A stretch of DNA of 64,000 bases, from assembly GCA_003574885.1 (NCBI GenBank), contig PJFC01000001.1, positions 806,001 through 870,000 of the forward strand. The letters are read 5' to 3'. Origin of the DNA: Geobacter sp. (lineage in GTDB: Bacteria; Desulfobacterota; Desulfuromonadia; Geobacterales; Geobacteraceae). The notes beneath the pieces were generated by a model. That model saw only the letters and a list, made by a program, of their open reading frames with translations. It did not search any database and was not told the origin of the DNA. Of the stretch, positions 33,659 through 42,683 are shown in pieces. A program made the translations under genes and the position numbers. The number at the start of each line of letters is the position of its first letter. Positions within the stretch are counted from its first letter, which is position 1.

Positions 33659-33812
33659 GTTTGATGCGCTGCAGGTCTCCCCATCCGGGTAGAGGCCGAT
33701 GGCGGTTGCACTGACAAGGATTTCGCCGCGCGGGAAGCCTCCCGCTGCCGGCCAACAAAATTGCGGCATCGGGCGAAGCCCGGGGGCTGTCACGAAAGGA
33801 TTTACAAACAAT
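33659..33812 (+). other. Possible structured 5' leader of RNase E/G
   Basis: The leader contains two tight hairpins, GCGGGA-AGCC-TCCCGC (33730-33745) and CGGGC-gaa-GCCCG (33770-33782), a possible GGCG/CGCC pairing (33701-33704 with 33724-33727), and a long-range CCGATG/CATCGG pairing (33696-33701 with 33767-33772). It does not match a riboswitch class I know. RNase E genes in other bacteria are controlled through their leader, so feedback is plausible. Confidence 0.4.
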
Positions 33813-36149
33813 ATGTCGAAAAAGATGCTGATTAACGCGATGCATCCGGAAGAGGCGCGGGTGGCCATCGTCCAGGACGGCCGGCTGGTCGAACTGGATA
33901 TAGAGATCGAGGGGAGCGAACAGACCCGCGGCAATGTTTACAAGGGGGTGGTGGTCCGAGTCGAGCCCGGGCTCCAGGCCGCCTTCGTAGATATTGGGCT
34001 CAAGAAGCTGGGCTTTCTTCAGATGGGTGAACTCCACCCCGATTTCTGGCAGTGGCGCGACGATGTTCCGGTGGAGAACCGCAACCGGCGACCGCGCATC
34101 CAGGAGGTGCTGAGGCGCGGCCAGGAACTCATCGTTCAGGTGGAGAAGGGGGAGCGGGACATGAAGGGGGCGGCCCTGACCAGCTACCTTTCTTTCCCCG
34201 GACGCTACATGGTGCTCATGCCGGGGAGCGACTCGGCCGGTGTCTCCCGCAAAGTGGAGAGTGAGTCCGAACGGAAGAAGCTGAAGGAGATGGCCGCCGA
34301 GCTCACCATTCCCGAAGGGATTGGCCATATCATGCGGACCGAGGCGCTCGGCAAGACCAAGACCGACCTCAAGAAGGACCTCCAGTCGCTCGTCAAGCTC
34401 CACAAGGATCTCCTCGCCAAGGCGAAAAAGGCCAAAGCGCCTGCACTCATCTACCAGGAATCGAACCTGGTGATCCGGACTATCCGGGACTACTTCACCG
34501 CCGAGATCGACGAAGTGATGGTGGACAACGCCGACGTGTACACGCAGGCGCGGGAATTCTTCAAGGCGAATATGCCGAAGTACGAAAATATCGTCAAGCT
34601 CCACCAGGAGAAGCGGCCCATCTTCTCCCGTTACCAGCTCGAAGAGCAGATCGACCAGATCTACGAGAAGAAGGTGCTCCTCAAGTCGGGAGGCTCCCTC
34701 GTCATAGAGCCGACGGAGGCACTTGTCTCCATCGACGTCAACTCAGGCAAGTCCACCGGTGAGAAGGGGGTTGAGGACACCGCCTTCAAGACCAACATGG
34801 AAGCGGCTGAAGAGGTCGCCCGTCAGCTCCGTCTGCGCGACTTGGGAGGGCTGATCGTCATCGACTTCATCGACATGCGCGACAAAAAGCACATGTCGGA
34901 GGTGGAGAAGACCCTCAAGGATGCCCTGAAGGCCGACAAGGCGCGGGTAACCGTGGGGAGAATATCCCAGTTCGGCATGCTGGAAATGTCCCGCCAGCGG
35001 ATCAAACAGACCCTTGAGCAGGCGAGCTATCTGGAGTGCCCCCACTGCGGCGGTCGCGGGAAAGTTAAATCGGTGGAGAACATGGCCCTTTCCTTTCTTC
35101 GCAAGGTTCATGCTGCGGCTGCCAAAGGGACGGGCGCCGAAGTGCGGGGGGAGCTGCCCCTTGAGGTGGCGTACTTCCTCCTGAACCGGAAAAAGCGGGA
35201 GCTGGCCCAGATCGAAAACGATTACGACATCGAGGTGACTATCAAGGGGAAACCCTCATTCCTCATGAATCAGCTGGAATTGCAGGTAATCAAGCGGGAG
35301 AAGGCGACGGTTGAGGAAGGGCATGGGGATTCCGTCGTACCCCGGCCGGCTGACAAAGCTCCGCTTCCTTCGGAACCTGCAGCCGAGCCCGGCGAGGCAG
35401 GGGCGAGCGAGGAAGGCAAGGGAAAGAAAAAACGCCGGCGCCGCAAGAAAGTGCGGGGCGAAGGTGGAGAAGCTACGGCGGGCGAGCAGTTGCCGCTGGA
35501 AACCCCTTCCGAGGAGCTGCCGGTGGTCGTTGAGGCGCCGATTGAAGCCGTGCCGGCCGAGGAAGGCCACACCGATGAGGCCAAAAAGAAACGGCGGCGT
35601 CGGCGCCGTCGTGGCAAGGGGCACGGTGCGGAAGGTGTTTCCGAGGAGACGTCGGCCGCTGAGGAATCGGCTGAAGCAGTGCCGACGTCTGCCAGCGAGG
35701 AACCGGTGACCGAAGCTACCGAAGCTGCCGAGGAAGAGCACGGCGATGAGCAGAAGAAAAAGAAGCGCCGTCGTCGGCGGCGGGGTGGTAAGCGGGCGGA
35801 AGAGCAGGCTGCGGAGGGAACGCCTTCCGGAAGCGAACCGGCTGAAGCTCCTGTCCCCGAGGTGTCTCCGGTTGTGCCGGCAGAGCCTGCCGCGCCGGTA
35901 GGGGAAAAACCGGCCAAGCCCCGTGCTCCCCGGAAGAAGAAAGAACCTATTGTTGCCCCGGCTGAGTCGGCCGAGGCTCCCGCAGTGGAGAAGGTTGCCG
36001 CGCCTCCAAAACCGCGGAGCCGCGCAAAAAAATCTGTAGCCCCTGAGGAGGCGCCTGCTCCGGTGGCCGAACCGGCGGCCGGGCCGGTTGCCAAGCCGAA
36101 GGCGAAACGGGCACCCCGCAAGAAGAAAGAAGAGCCGGCGGCTGAATAG
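33813..36149 (+). CDS. rne: Ribonuclease E/G family endoribonuclease with basic C-terminal tail
   Basis: This 778-residue protein has the S1 RNA-binding domain (about 35-125) and the DNase-I-like catalytic part with metal-binding aspartates near 308 (S-I-D-V-N-S-G) and 350 (V-I-D-F-I-D-M). The CPHCGGRGK zinc-link and the small domain end near 500. The final 280 residues are low-complexity Ala/Pro/Glu sequence broken by basic clusters (about 536-550, 590-603, 646-664, 703-712, 733-740, 761-775). It cleaves single-stranded RNA in mRNA decay and rRNA maturation. The tail may scaffold partners or bind RNA like the RNase E tail, but is not alignable by eye. The ATG at 33813 follows AAAGGA; a 38-codon upstream extension is open but atypical. 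Confidence 0.93.
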   Translation: MSKKMLINAMHPEEARVAIVQDGRLVELDIEIEGSEQTRGNVYKGVVVRVEPGLQAAFVDIGLKKLGFLQMGELHPDFWQWRDDVPVENRNRRPRIQEVLRRGQELIVQVEKGERDMKGAALTSYLSFPGRYMVLMPGSDSAGVSRKVESESERKKLKEMAAELTIPEGIGHIMRTEALGKTKTDLKKDLQSLVKLHKDLLAKAKKAKAPALIYQESNLVIRTIRDYFTAEIDEVMVDNADVYTQAREFFKANMPKYENIVKLHQEKRPIFSRYQLEEQIDQIYEKKVLLKSGGSLVIEPTEALVSIDVNSGKSTGEKGVEDTAFKTNMEAAEEVARQLRLRDLGGLIVIDFIDMRDKKHMSEVEKTLKDALKADKARVTVGRISQFGMLEMSRQRIKQTLEQASYLECPHCGGRGKVKSVENMALSFLRKVHAAAAKGTGAEVRGELPLEVAYFLLNRKKRELAQIENDYDIEVTIKGKPSFLMNQLELQVIKREKATVEEGHGDSVVPRPADKAPLPSEPAAEPGEAGASEEGKGKKKRRRRKKVRGEGGEATAGEQLPLETPSEELPVVVEAPIEAVPAEEGHTDEAKKKRRRRRRRGKGHGAEGVSEETSAAEESAEAVPTSASEEPVTEATEAAEEEHGDEQKKKKRRRRRRGGKRAEEQAAEGTPSGSEPAEAPVPEVSPVVPAEPAAPVGEKPAKPRAPRKKKEPIVAPAESAEAPAVEKVAAPPKPRSRAKKSVAPEEAPAPVAEPAAGPVAKPKAKRAPRKKKEEPAAE

Positions 36150-36253
36150 TCGGCGGCGGGGAGAGCCGTGAAAATCACCGGAGGAGGGGCTCCTCCCCCG
36201 CTCCGCCTGACGTCAGAGAGTCACAGCACAACAGCAACATTTGAGGGAAATTG

Positions 36254-36628
36254 ATGGAGATGGTCTGCTACATAGCCCTGTTCGGCGCTCTGGGTTGTGC
36301 GACCCGCTATCTCCTATCGGGATGGGTCTACCGCCTGTTCGGTCACTCCTTTCCGGTCGGGACCCTGGCAGTCAACATCGTCGGTGCGTTCCTGATCGGC
36401 CTTATCATGGAGTTCAGCCTCCGCAGTACCCTTATATCACCCTCCCTCCGTATCGGCCTCACCGTAGGGTTTCTCGGCGGTCTCACCACCTTTTCCACGT
36501 TCAGTTACGAGACGTTCAGACTCCTTGAGGACGGTGAGTTGCTTATTGCCTCCGTCAATGTACTGGTGAGCGTCCTTGTCTGTCTTACATTTACCTGGCT
36601 TGGGATCACGGCTGCCCGGGCACTGTAA
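36254..36628 (+). CDS. crcB: Fluoride channel CrcB/Fluc
   Basis: This 124-residue membrane protein has four hydrophobic helices and the CrcB motifs G-A-L-G-C-A-T-R-Y, P-V-G-T-L-A-V-N-I-V-G and G-F-L-G-G-L-T-T-F-S-T-F-S-Y-E. The family forms dual-topology dimers that export fluoride. A GAGGGA site precedes the start; a TTG three bases before the ATG is also in frame. It is followed by the DUF190 gene 17 bp later. I saw no fluoride riboswitch consensus upstream; only a GGAGGAG/CTCCTCC hairpin lies there. Confidence 0.93.
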   Translation: MEMVCYIALFGALGCATRYLLSGWVYRLFGHSFPVGTLAVNIVGAFLIGLIMEFSLRSTLISPSLRIGLTVGFLGGLTTFSTFSYETFRLLEDGELLIASVNVLVSVLVCLTFTWLGITAARAL

Positions 36629-36645
36629 TCATTGGAGGGAGCGAT

Positions 36646-36996
36646 ATGAACAAGATCAGCGGAGAAATGGTGCTGCTGCGGATTTTCATCGGCGAGAGCG
36701 ATAAATGCGGCCGGCTCCCCCTTTACGAGGCACTGGTGGAACTGTTCCGCAGGGAGGGGTTTGCCGGCGCCACGGTGCTGCGGGGGGTGGCGGGATTCGG
36801 CGCCCACAGCGTGTACCACACTGACAAACTGCTTCGCCTCTCCCGGGATCTGCCGATGGTCATTGAGGTCGTTGACCGCCAGGAGCGGTTTGACGCCATC
36901 ATGCCCAAGATCGACGCCATGATGACTGGGGGGATGATCACCCTGGAAAAGGCGACGGTCATTCGCTATACCCACCAGCACGAAACCGGCATGTAG
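36646..36996 (+). CDS. DUF190 family protein
   Basis: This 116-residue protein has the DUF190 signature: L-R-I-F-I-G-E-S-D-K near the N-terminus, then P-L-Y-E-A-L-V, G-A-T-V-L-R-G-V-A-G-F-G, H-S and L-P-M-V-I-E-V-V-D. The fold resembles PII-like signalling proteins. It commonly sits next to crcB, as here (17 bp gap, GGAGGGAG ribosome site), so a role tied to fluoride resistance is likely; the mechanism is not known. Confidence 0.9.
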   Translation: MNKISGEMVLLRIFIGESDKCGRLPLYEALVELFRREGFAGATVLRGVAGFGAHSVYHTDKLLRLSRDLPMVIEVVDRQERFDAIMPKIDAMMTGGMITLEKATVIRYTHQHETGM

Positions 36997-37127
36997 CCGT
37001 TTTCACCGTATCCCCACTTTTTTTGTTTGCCAAGCAGCAGTCTACTGCAGACTGTGCATGGCCTGCTGCCGCTCCTGATCCTCCCCTGCCTCCCCTGAGA
37101 TACGGAAAACTCCCTGCCTCTGCAGCC

Positions 37128-37155
37128 TTGTAACATCCTCCCGCTCTGTTATAAT
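37128..37155 (+). promoter_or_regulatory. Sigma-70 promoter of the suc operon
   Basis: TTGTAA (37128-37133) and a perfect TATAAT (37150-37155) are spaced by 16 bp. The start would be near 37162, leaving a 95-nt leader before sucA. Confidence 0.7.
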
Positions 37156-37256
37156 TTTAGCCTGGCCACTCTTTCTCCGATAAGTGATTCTGCTCTCTTC
37201 AGGAGGGTGAGTCGCTTCTTCCTTGCAGGCTCCATGAACAACGTAACGTCACGAAT

Positions 37257-39995
37257 ATGAAGCGAGACGGCATGAACTTTATAAACAACATCAGTCCCGA
37301 ATGGATCGAGGCCCAGTACCTGAGCTGGCAGGAAAACCCCGAAGAGATGAGTCCCGAGTGGCAGGCTTTCTTCAGTGGTTTTGAACTGGGGGAAGCCGGT
37401 CGGGAACACATTACAGGTGGAGAATGTCTTGATCCCGCGCTGGCACGCAAACAGTCGGGCGTGCAGTCCCTCATCTACCGCTACCGGGATGTCGGTCACC
37501 TCCTCGCCTGCACCGATCCCCTCTCCCCCTGCCGGATCGACCATCCTCTCCTCTCCCTTTCCGCCTTTGACCTGGACGAGTCGGACCTGGATACGACCTT
37601 CTACGTCAGGAGGTTCAGCCCTGCCGGTTCACCTGCAACAGACAAATCGTCTGCCGCCACCCTGCGGGAGATACTGTCGGTTATGCGGGAGACCTACTGT
37701 CGCTCCATTGGTGCCGAGTTCATGCACATCCAGGACCCGGCCGAACGGCAGTGGTTCATAGACCGGATGGAGCCGGTCCGCAACCGGCCGGACCTCACCG
37801 CCGACGAGCGGTTGGCGATCCTCGGCAAGCTCCAGGAGGCGGCTCTTTTCGAAGGGTTCCTCAACCGGAAGTTCATGGGGCAGACCCGCTTCTCCCTTGA
37901 AGGTGGTGAGACCCTCATACCGGTGCTCGACGCCGCTGTCAACCACGCCGCCGGCGAAGGTGTTACCGACCTGATCGTCGGCATGCCCCACCGGGGGCGA
38001 CTCAGTGTCCTTGCCACCATTTTCCGCAAGCCCCTGTCCGCAATTTTTGCCGAGTTTGCCGACAATCTGGAGCACAACCAGGTGGGTGAGGGGGACGTCA
38101 AGTACCACAAGGGGTTTTCCGTTGATGTGAAAACTGCCGGGGGGAAGAGCATTCATCTCGCCCTGGCGGCCAACCCGAGCCACCTGGAGGCTGTCAATCC
38201 GGTGGTGGAAGGGAAATGCAGGGCGCGCCAGGACCGCTATGGGGATGTCCGGGGAGAGCAGGTTCTGCCGGTTCTCATTCACGGGGATGCTGCCTTCGCC
38301 GGCCAGGGGATGGTGGCCGAGACCCTCAACCTGTCACAACTGCCGGGGTACCGGACCGGTGGCACCCTGCACATTGTTGTCAACAACCAGATCGGCTTCA
38401 CCACCCCGCCGGAAGCGGCCCGGTCCAGTTACTATGCCACCGATGCCGCCAAGATGATAATGGCTCCCATCCTCCACGTCCATGGTGAGGACCCGGAGGC
38501 TGCGGTCCATGCCGTCCGGCTTGCCCTCGACTACCGGCAGACCTTCGGCCGGGACGTGGTACTGGAAATAATCTGTTATCGGCGCTATGGCCACAACGAG
38601 GGGGACGAGCCCTATTTCACCCAGCCCCTCATGTACGGGAAGATAAAGGGACGCCCTTCTGTGCATCTCATTTATGCCGATTTCCTGCGGGAGGCGGGTG
38701 TGGTTGAGGAACAGATTGCGGCACCGACGGCTGCCTATACCGCCCGACTGGAGCAGGCCGCCGACACGCCGGCCGATGGCGTTGACCTGGGCTTCCAGGG
38801 AGAATGGAGCGGAATACAGCGGGAGTACACCCCTGCCAAGGTTGAGACCGGTGTGGTGCGGAAGACCCTGGTGGACATGATGGAGTTGATGACTGCCATT
38901 CCCGCCGGTTTTACCCCCCATCCCAAGGTGGCCAGCCTGCTCCAGCGGCGGCGCGATGCGGTGACGAACGGGGAGGGGATTGACTGGGGGACCGGTGAGA
39001 GTCTGGCCTTTGCGAGCCTGCTCCGGGAAGGGCATTCAACAAGACTTTCCGGCCAGGATGTCCGGCGTGGTACCTTTAGTAGCCGTCACAGCGCCCTCAT
39101 CGACATGGGGAGCGAGGATTCGTGGATTCCCTTTTCCGCAGTGGCTGCCCAGGAAGCCGAGTTCATGGCCTTTGACAGCATGCTGTCGGAAAATGCTGTG
39201 CTTGGCTTCGAGTACGGCTATTCCCTGGAAACCCCCGCCGGTCTCACCATCTGGGAGGCCCAGTACGGTGACTTCGCCAACGGCGCCCAGGTGATCATAG
39301 ACCAGTTCATTGCCAGTGGCGAGACCAAATGGGACAGGGTAAGCGGCCTCGTTATGCTCCTCCCCCACGGTTATGAGGGGCAGGGGGCGGAGCACTCCAG
39401 TGCCAGAATCGAGCGCTTTCTCCAACTCTGTGGTGAGGTCAACCTGCAAGTGGCCTATCCCTCCACCCCCGCCCAGTATTTCCATCTGCTGCGACGCCAG
39501 ATCCTGCAGCCGTTCCGCAAGCCGCTCATCGTCTTCACTCCCAAGAGCCTCCTGCGCCATAAGCTCTGTGTTTCCCTTCTGGATGAATTTACGGAGGGGT
39601 GGTTTCGGGAGATCATCTCTGGCCCTGACCCCCCTGACAAAGTCTCGACGGTGCTCTTATGCACCGGCAAAATATACTTTGAGCTTCTGGAATGGAAAAC
39701 CCGCGACGGCAGGGATGATGTGGCGCTGGTGCGGATCGAGCAGCTCTATCCCCTCCGGACCGATCTTATCCGGGAGGCACTGGCACCATACCGGGAAACA
39801 GCTGGCTTCCGCTGGGTCCAGGAAGAGCCGCGCAACATGGGGGCCTGGGGGTTCATCCGGTCGCACCTGTCGGATATCCTGGGGGTGGAGCCGGCGTACA
39901 TCGGTCGGCCGGAGGCAGCTGCCCCGGCGGTCGGTTCCCATCGGGAGCATATGGTGGAGCAGGAAAGAGTCATCGCGACGGCGTTTCAGGTGTGA
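37257..39995 (+). CDS. sucA: 2-oxoglutarate dehydrogenase E1 component
   Basis: This 912-residue thiamine-diphosphate-dependent decarboxylase has the N-terminal E1o segment (WIEAQYLSWQENPEEMSPEWQAFF), the G-M-P-H-R-G-R-L-S-V-L-A motif, the TPP region H-G-D-A-A-F-A-G-Q-G with V-V-N-N-Q-I-G-F-T-T, and the C-terminal transketolase-like domain (D-M-G-S-E-D-S-W-I-P-F-S-A). With SucB and Lpd it converts 2-oxoglutarate to succinyl-CoA. The first ATG (37257) and one five codons later (37272) are both plausible. It is first in the sucA-sucB-Sel1-lpdA cluster. Confidence 0.97.
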   Translation: MKRDGMNFINNISPEWIEAQYLSWQENPEEMSPEWQAFFSGFELGEAGREHITGGECLDPALARKQSGVQSLIYRYRDVGHLLACTDPLSPCRIDHPLLSLSAFDLDESDLDTTFYVRRFSPAGSPATDKSSAATLREILSVMRETYCRSIGAEFMHIQDPAERQWFIDRMEPVRNRPDLTADERLAILGKLQEAALFEGFLNRKFMGQTRFSLEGGETLIPVLDAAVNHAAGEGVTDLIVGMPHRGRLSVLATIFRKPLSAIFAEFADNLEHNQVGEGDVKYHKGFSVDVKTAGGKSIHLALAANPSHLEAVNPVVEGKCRARQDRYGDVRGEQVLPVLIHGDAAFAGQGMVAETLNLSQLPGYRTGGTLHIVVNNQIGFTTPPEAARSSYYATDAAKMIMAPILHVHGEDPEAAVHAVRLALDYRQTFGRDVVLEIICYRRYGHNEGDEPYFTQPLMYGKIKGRPSVHLIYADFLREAGVVEEQIAAPTAAYTARLEQAADTPADGVDLGFQGEWSGIQREYTPAKVETGVVRKTLVDMMELMTAIPAGFTPHPKVASLLQRRRDAVTNGEGIDWGTGESLAFASLLREGHSTRLSGQDVRRGTFSSRHSALIDMGSEDSWIPFSAVAAQEAEFMAFDSMLSENAVLGFEYGYSLETPAGLTIWEAQYGDFANGAQVIIDQFIASGETKWDRVSGLVMLLPHGYEGQGAEHSSARIERFLQLCGEVNLQVAYPSTPAQYFHLLRRQILQPFRKPLIVFTPKSLLRHKLCVSLLDEFTEGWFREIISGPDPPDKVSTVLLCTGKIYFELLEWKTRDGRDDVALVRIEQLYPLRTDLIREALAPYRETAGFRWVQEEPRNMGAWGFIRSHLSDILGVEPAYIGRPEAAAPAVGSHREHMVEQERVIATAFQV

Positions 39996-40006
39996 GAATC
40001 TGATCT

Positions 40007-40066
40007 GACAGGGATATTCAGGATAATCAGGATGACGGCAAAATCAAATATACTGAGAATCCCTGT
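40007..40066. repeat. Short intergenic repeat with inverted arms between sucA and sucB
   Basis: A segment with CAGGATA/TCAGGAT units (40007-40035) is related to the repeat at 50567-50660. Perfect 8-bp arms ACAGGGAT (40008-40015) and ATCCCTGT (40059-40066) could pair around the gap. Confidence 0.5.
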
Positions 40067-40092
40067 TAATTAATGTTTTCAGGAGTTTTACT

Positions 40093-41358
40093 ATGGAAAT
40101 CACGATTCCCGCGGTGGGCGAATCGGTTACCGAGGCGTTGATTGCCAAATGGCACAAAACTGACGGCGAGCAGGTTGAGAGGGACGAGCCCATCTGCGAG
40201 ATCGAGACCGACAAGATCACCATGGAGATCAACGCCGAGGCGAGTGGAATTCTCAATATAACAGTCCCGGAAGGGGCAACGGTTGCCATAGGAACGGTGA
40301 TCGGAGTCATTAAGGAGGGTGCATCACAGAAGGAGCCGCCCACACCGTTGCGCCGGGAAATGCCGGTGTCGACCGTTACCGGTCCGGCTCCACTTCCCTC
40401 TCCGGCGGTGCGCAAAATGGCGCAGGAGAAGGGACTTAAGCCGGAAACTATCCAGGGAACGGGCCGGGGGGGGCGGGTTACGGTGGATGACTTGTTGCAT
40501 GCCGAAATCGAGACACAGACTGCGGGCCTGAAGAACCAGGGACCAGTGGCCGGTAGACCTGCTGGTGCCAAGGCACCGGTACAGGAACCCCTGTTTCCTT
40601 TCCCTTCAGCTTCAGGCCCCTCCGTTTCAGCTACTGCACCTGTCTCCGCTTCCGCCGAAAGCCGAATTACCCGCACCCCCATGACCCCCATCCGGCGGCG
40701 CATCGCCGAGCGGCTCCTGACGGCACGGCAGCAGACCGCCATGCTTACCACCTTTAACGAGGCGGACATGGGGGCCATCATCGAACTGCGAAAGAAACAC
40801 AATGAGCACTTTCAGAAAAAATTCGGCGTGAAGCTCGGTTACATGTCGTTCTTCGTCAAGGCCTGCGTGGAGGCGCTCAAGGAGTATCCGATTGTCAACT
40901 CCCGCATCGACGGCAACGACATCGTCACTCCGCATTTCCATGACATCGGCATTGCGGTCAGCGGCGAGAAAGGGCTCGTGGTGCCGGTGCTGCGCGATGC
41001 CGACCGGCTCCATTTCGCCGATATCGAGAAGGGGATCGCCGCCTATGCCGAGAAGGTCAGGACCAATCGGCTTGAACTGGCCGATCTGGAGGGGGGAACC
41101 TTCACCATCAGCAATGGCGGCATCTACGGTTCTCTCCTCTCCACTCCCATCATCAATCCCCCCCAGAGCGGCGTGCTCGGGATGCATTCCGTCCAGGACC
41201 GCCCGGTTGCAAGGGACGGCGCGGTGATAATCCGACCTATGATGTACCTGGCTCTCTCCTATGACCATCGGATCATAGACGGCAGGGAGGCGGTGGGGTT
41301 CCTGAAGAAGGTAAAGGAGTACGTGGAAGAGCCGGAAGAGATACTGCTGGAGGGGTAG
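40093..41358 (+). CDS. sucB: Dihydrolipoamide succinyltransferase (2-oxoglutarate dehydrogenase E2)
   Basis: This 421-residue E2 protein has a single lipoyl domain (1-77) with lipoyl-lysine K41 in IETDKITM. An E3-binding domain (about 97-135: S-P-A-V-R-K-M-A-Q-E-K-G) is followed by a Pro/Ala/Ser-rich linker and the catalytic domain (about 190-421) with S-Y-D-H-R-I-I-D-G at the active site. It carries the succinyl group to CoA. A CAGGAG ribosome site precedes the ATG. It lies 97 bp after sucA and 8 bp before the Sel1 gene. Confidence 0.96.
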   Translation: MEITIPAVGESVTEALIAKWHKTDGEQVERDEPICEIETDKITMEINAEASGILNITVPEGATVAIGTVIGVIKEGASQKEPPTPLRREMPVSTVTGPAPLPSPAVRKMAQEKGLKPETIQGTGRGGRVTVDDLLHAEIETQTAGLKNQGPVAGRPAGAKAPVQEPLFPFPSASGPSVSATAPVSASAESRITRTPMTPIRRRIAERLLTARQQTAMLTTFNEADMGAIIELRKKHNEHFQKKFGVKLGYMSFFVKACVEALKEYPIVNSRIDGNDIVTPHFHDIGIAVSGEKGLVVPVLRDADRLHFADIEKGIAAYAEKVRTNRLELADLEGGTFTISNGGIYGSLLSTPIINPPQSGVLGMHSVQDRPVARDGAVIIRPMMYLALSYDHRIIDGREAVGFLKKVKEYVEEPEEILLEG

Positions 41359-41366
41359 GAGAGGTC

Positions 41367-42578
41367 ATGGAGAACTGGCGCCGGCTACTTCTGGTTTCAG
41401 GGGTTGCGACATGTATGCTTGCAATGGTGGTGTCATCCGTTTGGGCGGACGATTTCGCCGGCAGGTCGGCATACCGGAAGGGGAACTACGCCATGGCCCA
41501 GACAGAGTTCGGGGCCGAAGCGACATCGGTTTCCCGGTTCTTTCTGGCGCTTATGTATTTTCGCGGTGAGGGGGGGCGGCGGGACCTTTCCCGGGGGATG
41601 GAATTTCTTCGCCAGTCCGCCGACGAGAAGTATTTTGCCGCTCAGTACCTGCTGGGAACCCGGTATCTCTACGGAGTCGGTGTCCCTGCCGATCCGGTGC
41701 GTGCAAAAAAACTGCTTGCCGCAGCGGCGGCACAGCGTGACTACCGGGCGGTTGCCCTTCTGGAAATTATCGGCCGGGGGAGCCATGGCGAGAAGCAGGA
41801 CATGAAATTGGTTGTGCAGGCCGTGCGCAAGGCGGCCAATCGTGGGAATGCCGCGGCACGGAATACCCTTGGCTTCATGTACCTCATTGGTGACGGCGTG
41901 TCGAAGGACCCTGCCCAGGAAATCCGCTGGTACCGGGCCGCGGCGGCAGCAGGTGACTCCCGCGCAAGTTTCATGCTCTCCCTCATGTATTTCCATGGTG
42001 ACGGAGTTCCCCGCAACCTGGCCGAAGCGGCACGCCTCATGCGGATTGCCGCGGAGCGGGGAGGAGCCCGGTCCGAGTTCTTTCTCGGGACCTTCTATTA
42101 CCACGGTACGGGGCTTCCCCAGGATAAGGCGCAGGCGGCTTTCTGGATCGGCAAGGCGGCGGAAAAGGGGTACGAGGAAGCCGAGTACGCCTATGGCATG
42201 ATGCTTCTCGCAGGCGACGGGGTGACGGTCGATAAGAACAAGGCGGTGGATTGGCTCGTGAAGGCCGCCAGGCAGGGGAACGCGGGTGCGCAGGCGGTGC
42301 TTCGCGAACTCGTGGCTCTTCGGACCAGGGTAACGGGAACCCCTGCCATGGACTTGAGCATGCCCCGCAAAGAGGGTGAGCTTTACGACACGGGAGTCGG
42401 CGGCACGTACCTCCAGGGAAAAGGGGTCGTGCTGGACCAAGGGGATTACAGCCTCAAGTTTTCCCTTCCCGATCTTACCGACGCCTATGCTCCTCCTCCG
42501 GCACCCGGTGCTCCCCTTGACCTGAAGAACCGACTCCAGGGGGGGAAGTTTGAGATCATTTTTCGGACGGGTAAGTGA
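41367..42578 (+). CDS. Exported Sel1-repeat (SEL1-like TPR) protein
   Basis: This 403-residue protein has a signal peptide (about 1-27, ending VWA) and at least six Sel1-like repeats with the L-G-x-x-Y/F-x-x-G-x-G-V-x-x-D/N-x-x-x-A consensus (about 55-310). A C-terminal beta-type region of about 90 residues includes L-Y-D-T-G-V-G-G-T-Y and ends near K-F-E-I-I-F-R-T-G-K. Sel1 repeats mediate protein contacts. The location is odd: it starts 8 bp after sucB (GGAGAGG ribosome site) and 105 bp before lpdA, inside the suc operon, though its product should be periplasmic. No enzymatic domain is visible. The link to 2-oxoglutarate dehydrogenase is unproven. Confidence 0.85.
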   Translation: MENWRRLLLVSGVATCMLAMVVSSVWADDFAGRSAYRKGNYAMAQTEFGAEATSVSRFFLALMYFRGEGGRRDLSRGMEFLRQSADEKYFAAQYLLGTRYLYGVGVPADPVRAKKLLAAAAAQRDYRAVALLEIIGRGSHGEKQDMKLVVQAVRKAANRGNAAARNTLGFMYLIGDGVSKDPAQEIRWYRAAAAAGDSRASFMLSLMYFHGDGVPRNLAEAARLMRIAAERGGARSEFFLGTFYYHGTGLPQDKAQAAFWIGKAAEKGYEEAEYAYGMMLLAGDGVTVDKNKAVDWLVKAARQGNAGAQAVLRELVALRTRVTGTPAMDLSMPRKEGELYDTGVGGTYLQGKGVVLDQGDYSLKFSLPDLTDAYAPPPAPGAPLDLKNRLQGGKFEIIFRTGK

Positions 42579-42683
42579 GAAGTTCGGTGCTTTTTTGCGG
42601 GACTCTTTTTCCCAGGAGAGCCCCCAACCCCGACCTTGGGTACATGATTCAACGAGCAAAAGATTTAAGGAGGTCCTGAGACA

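Noticed and set aside
33659-33812. Lysine or cobalamin riboswitch before RNase E/G
   Set aside because: A few bases resemble each class, but the conserved cores are not present and the gene function does not fit.
36150-36253. Fluoride riboswitch upstream of crcB
   Set aside because: The expected GGCGAUGG-type core was not found; only a GGAGGAG/CTCCTCC hairpin is there.
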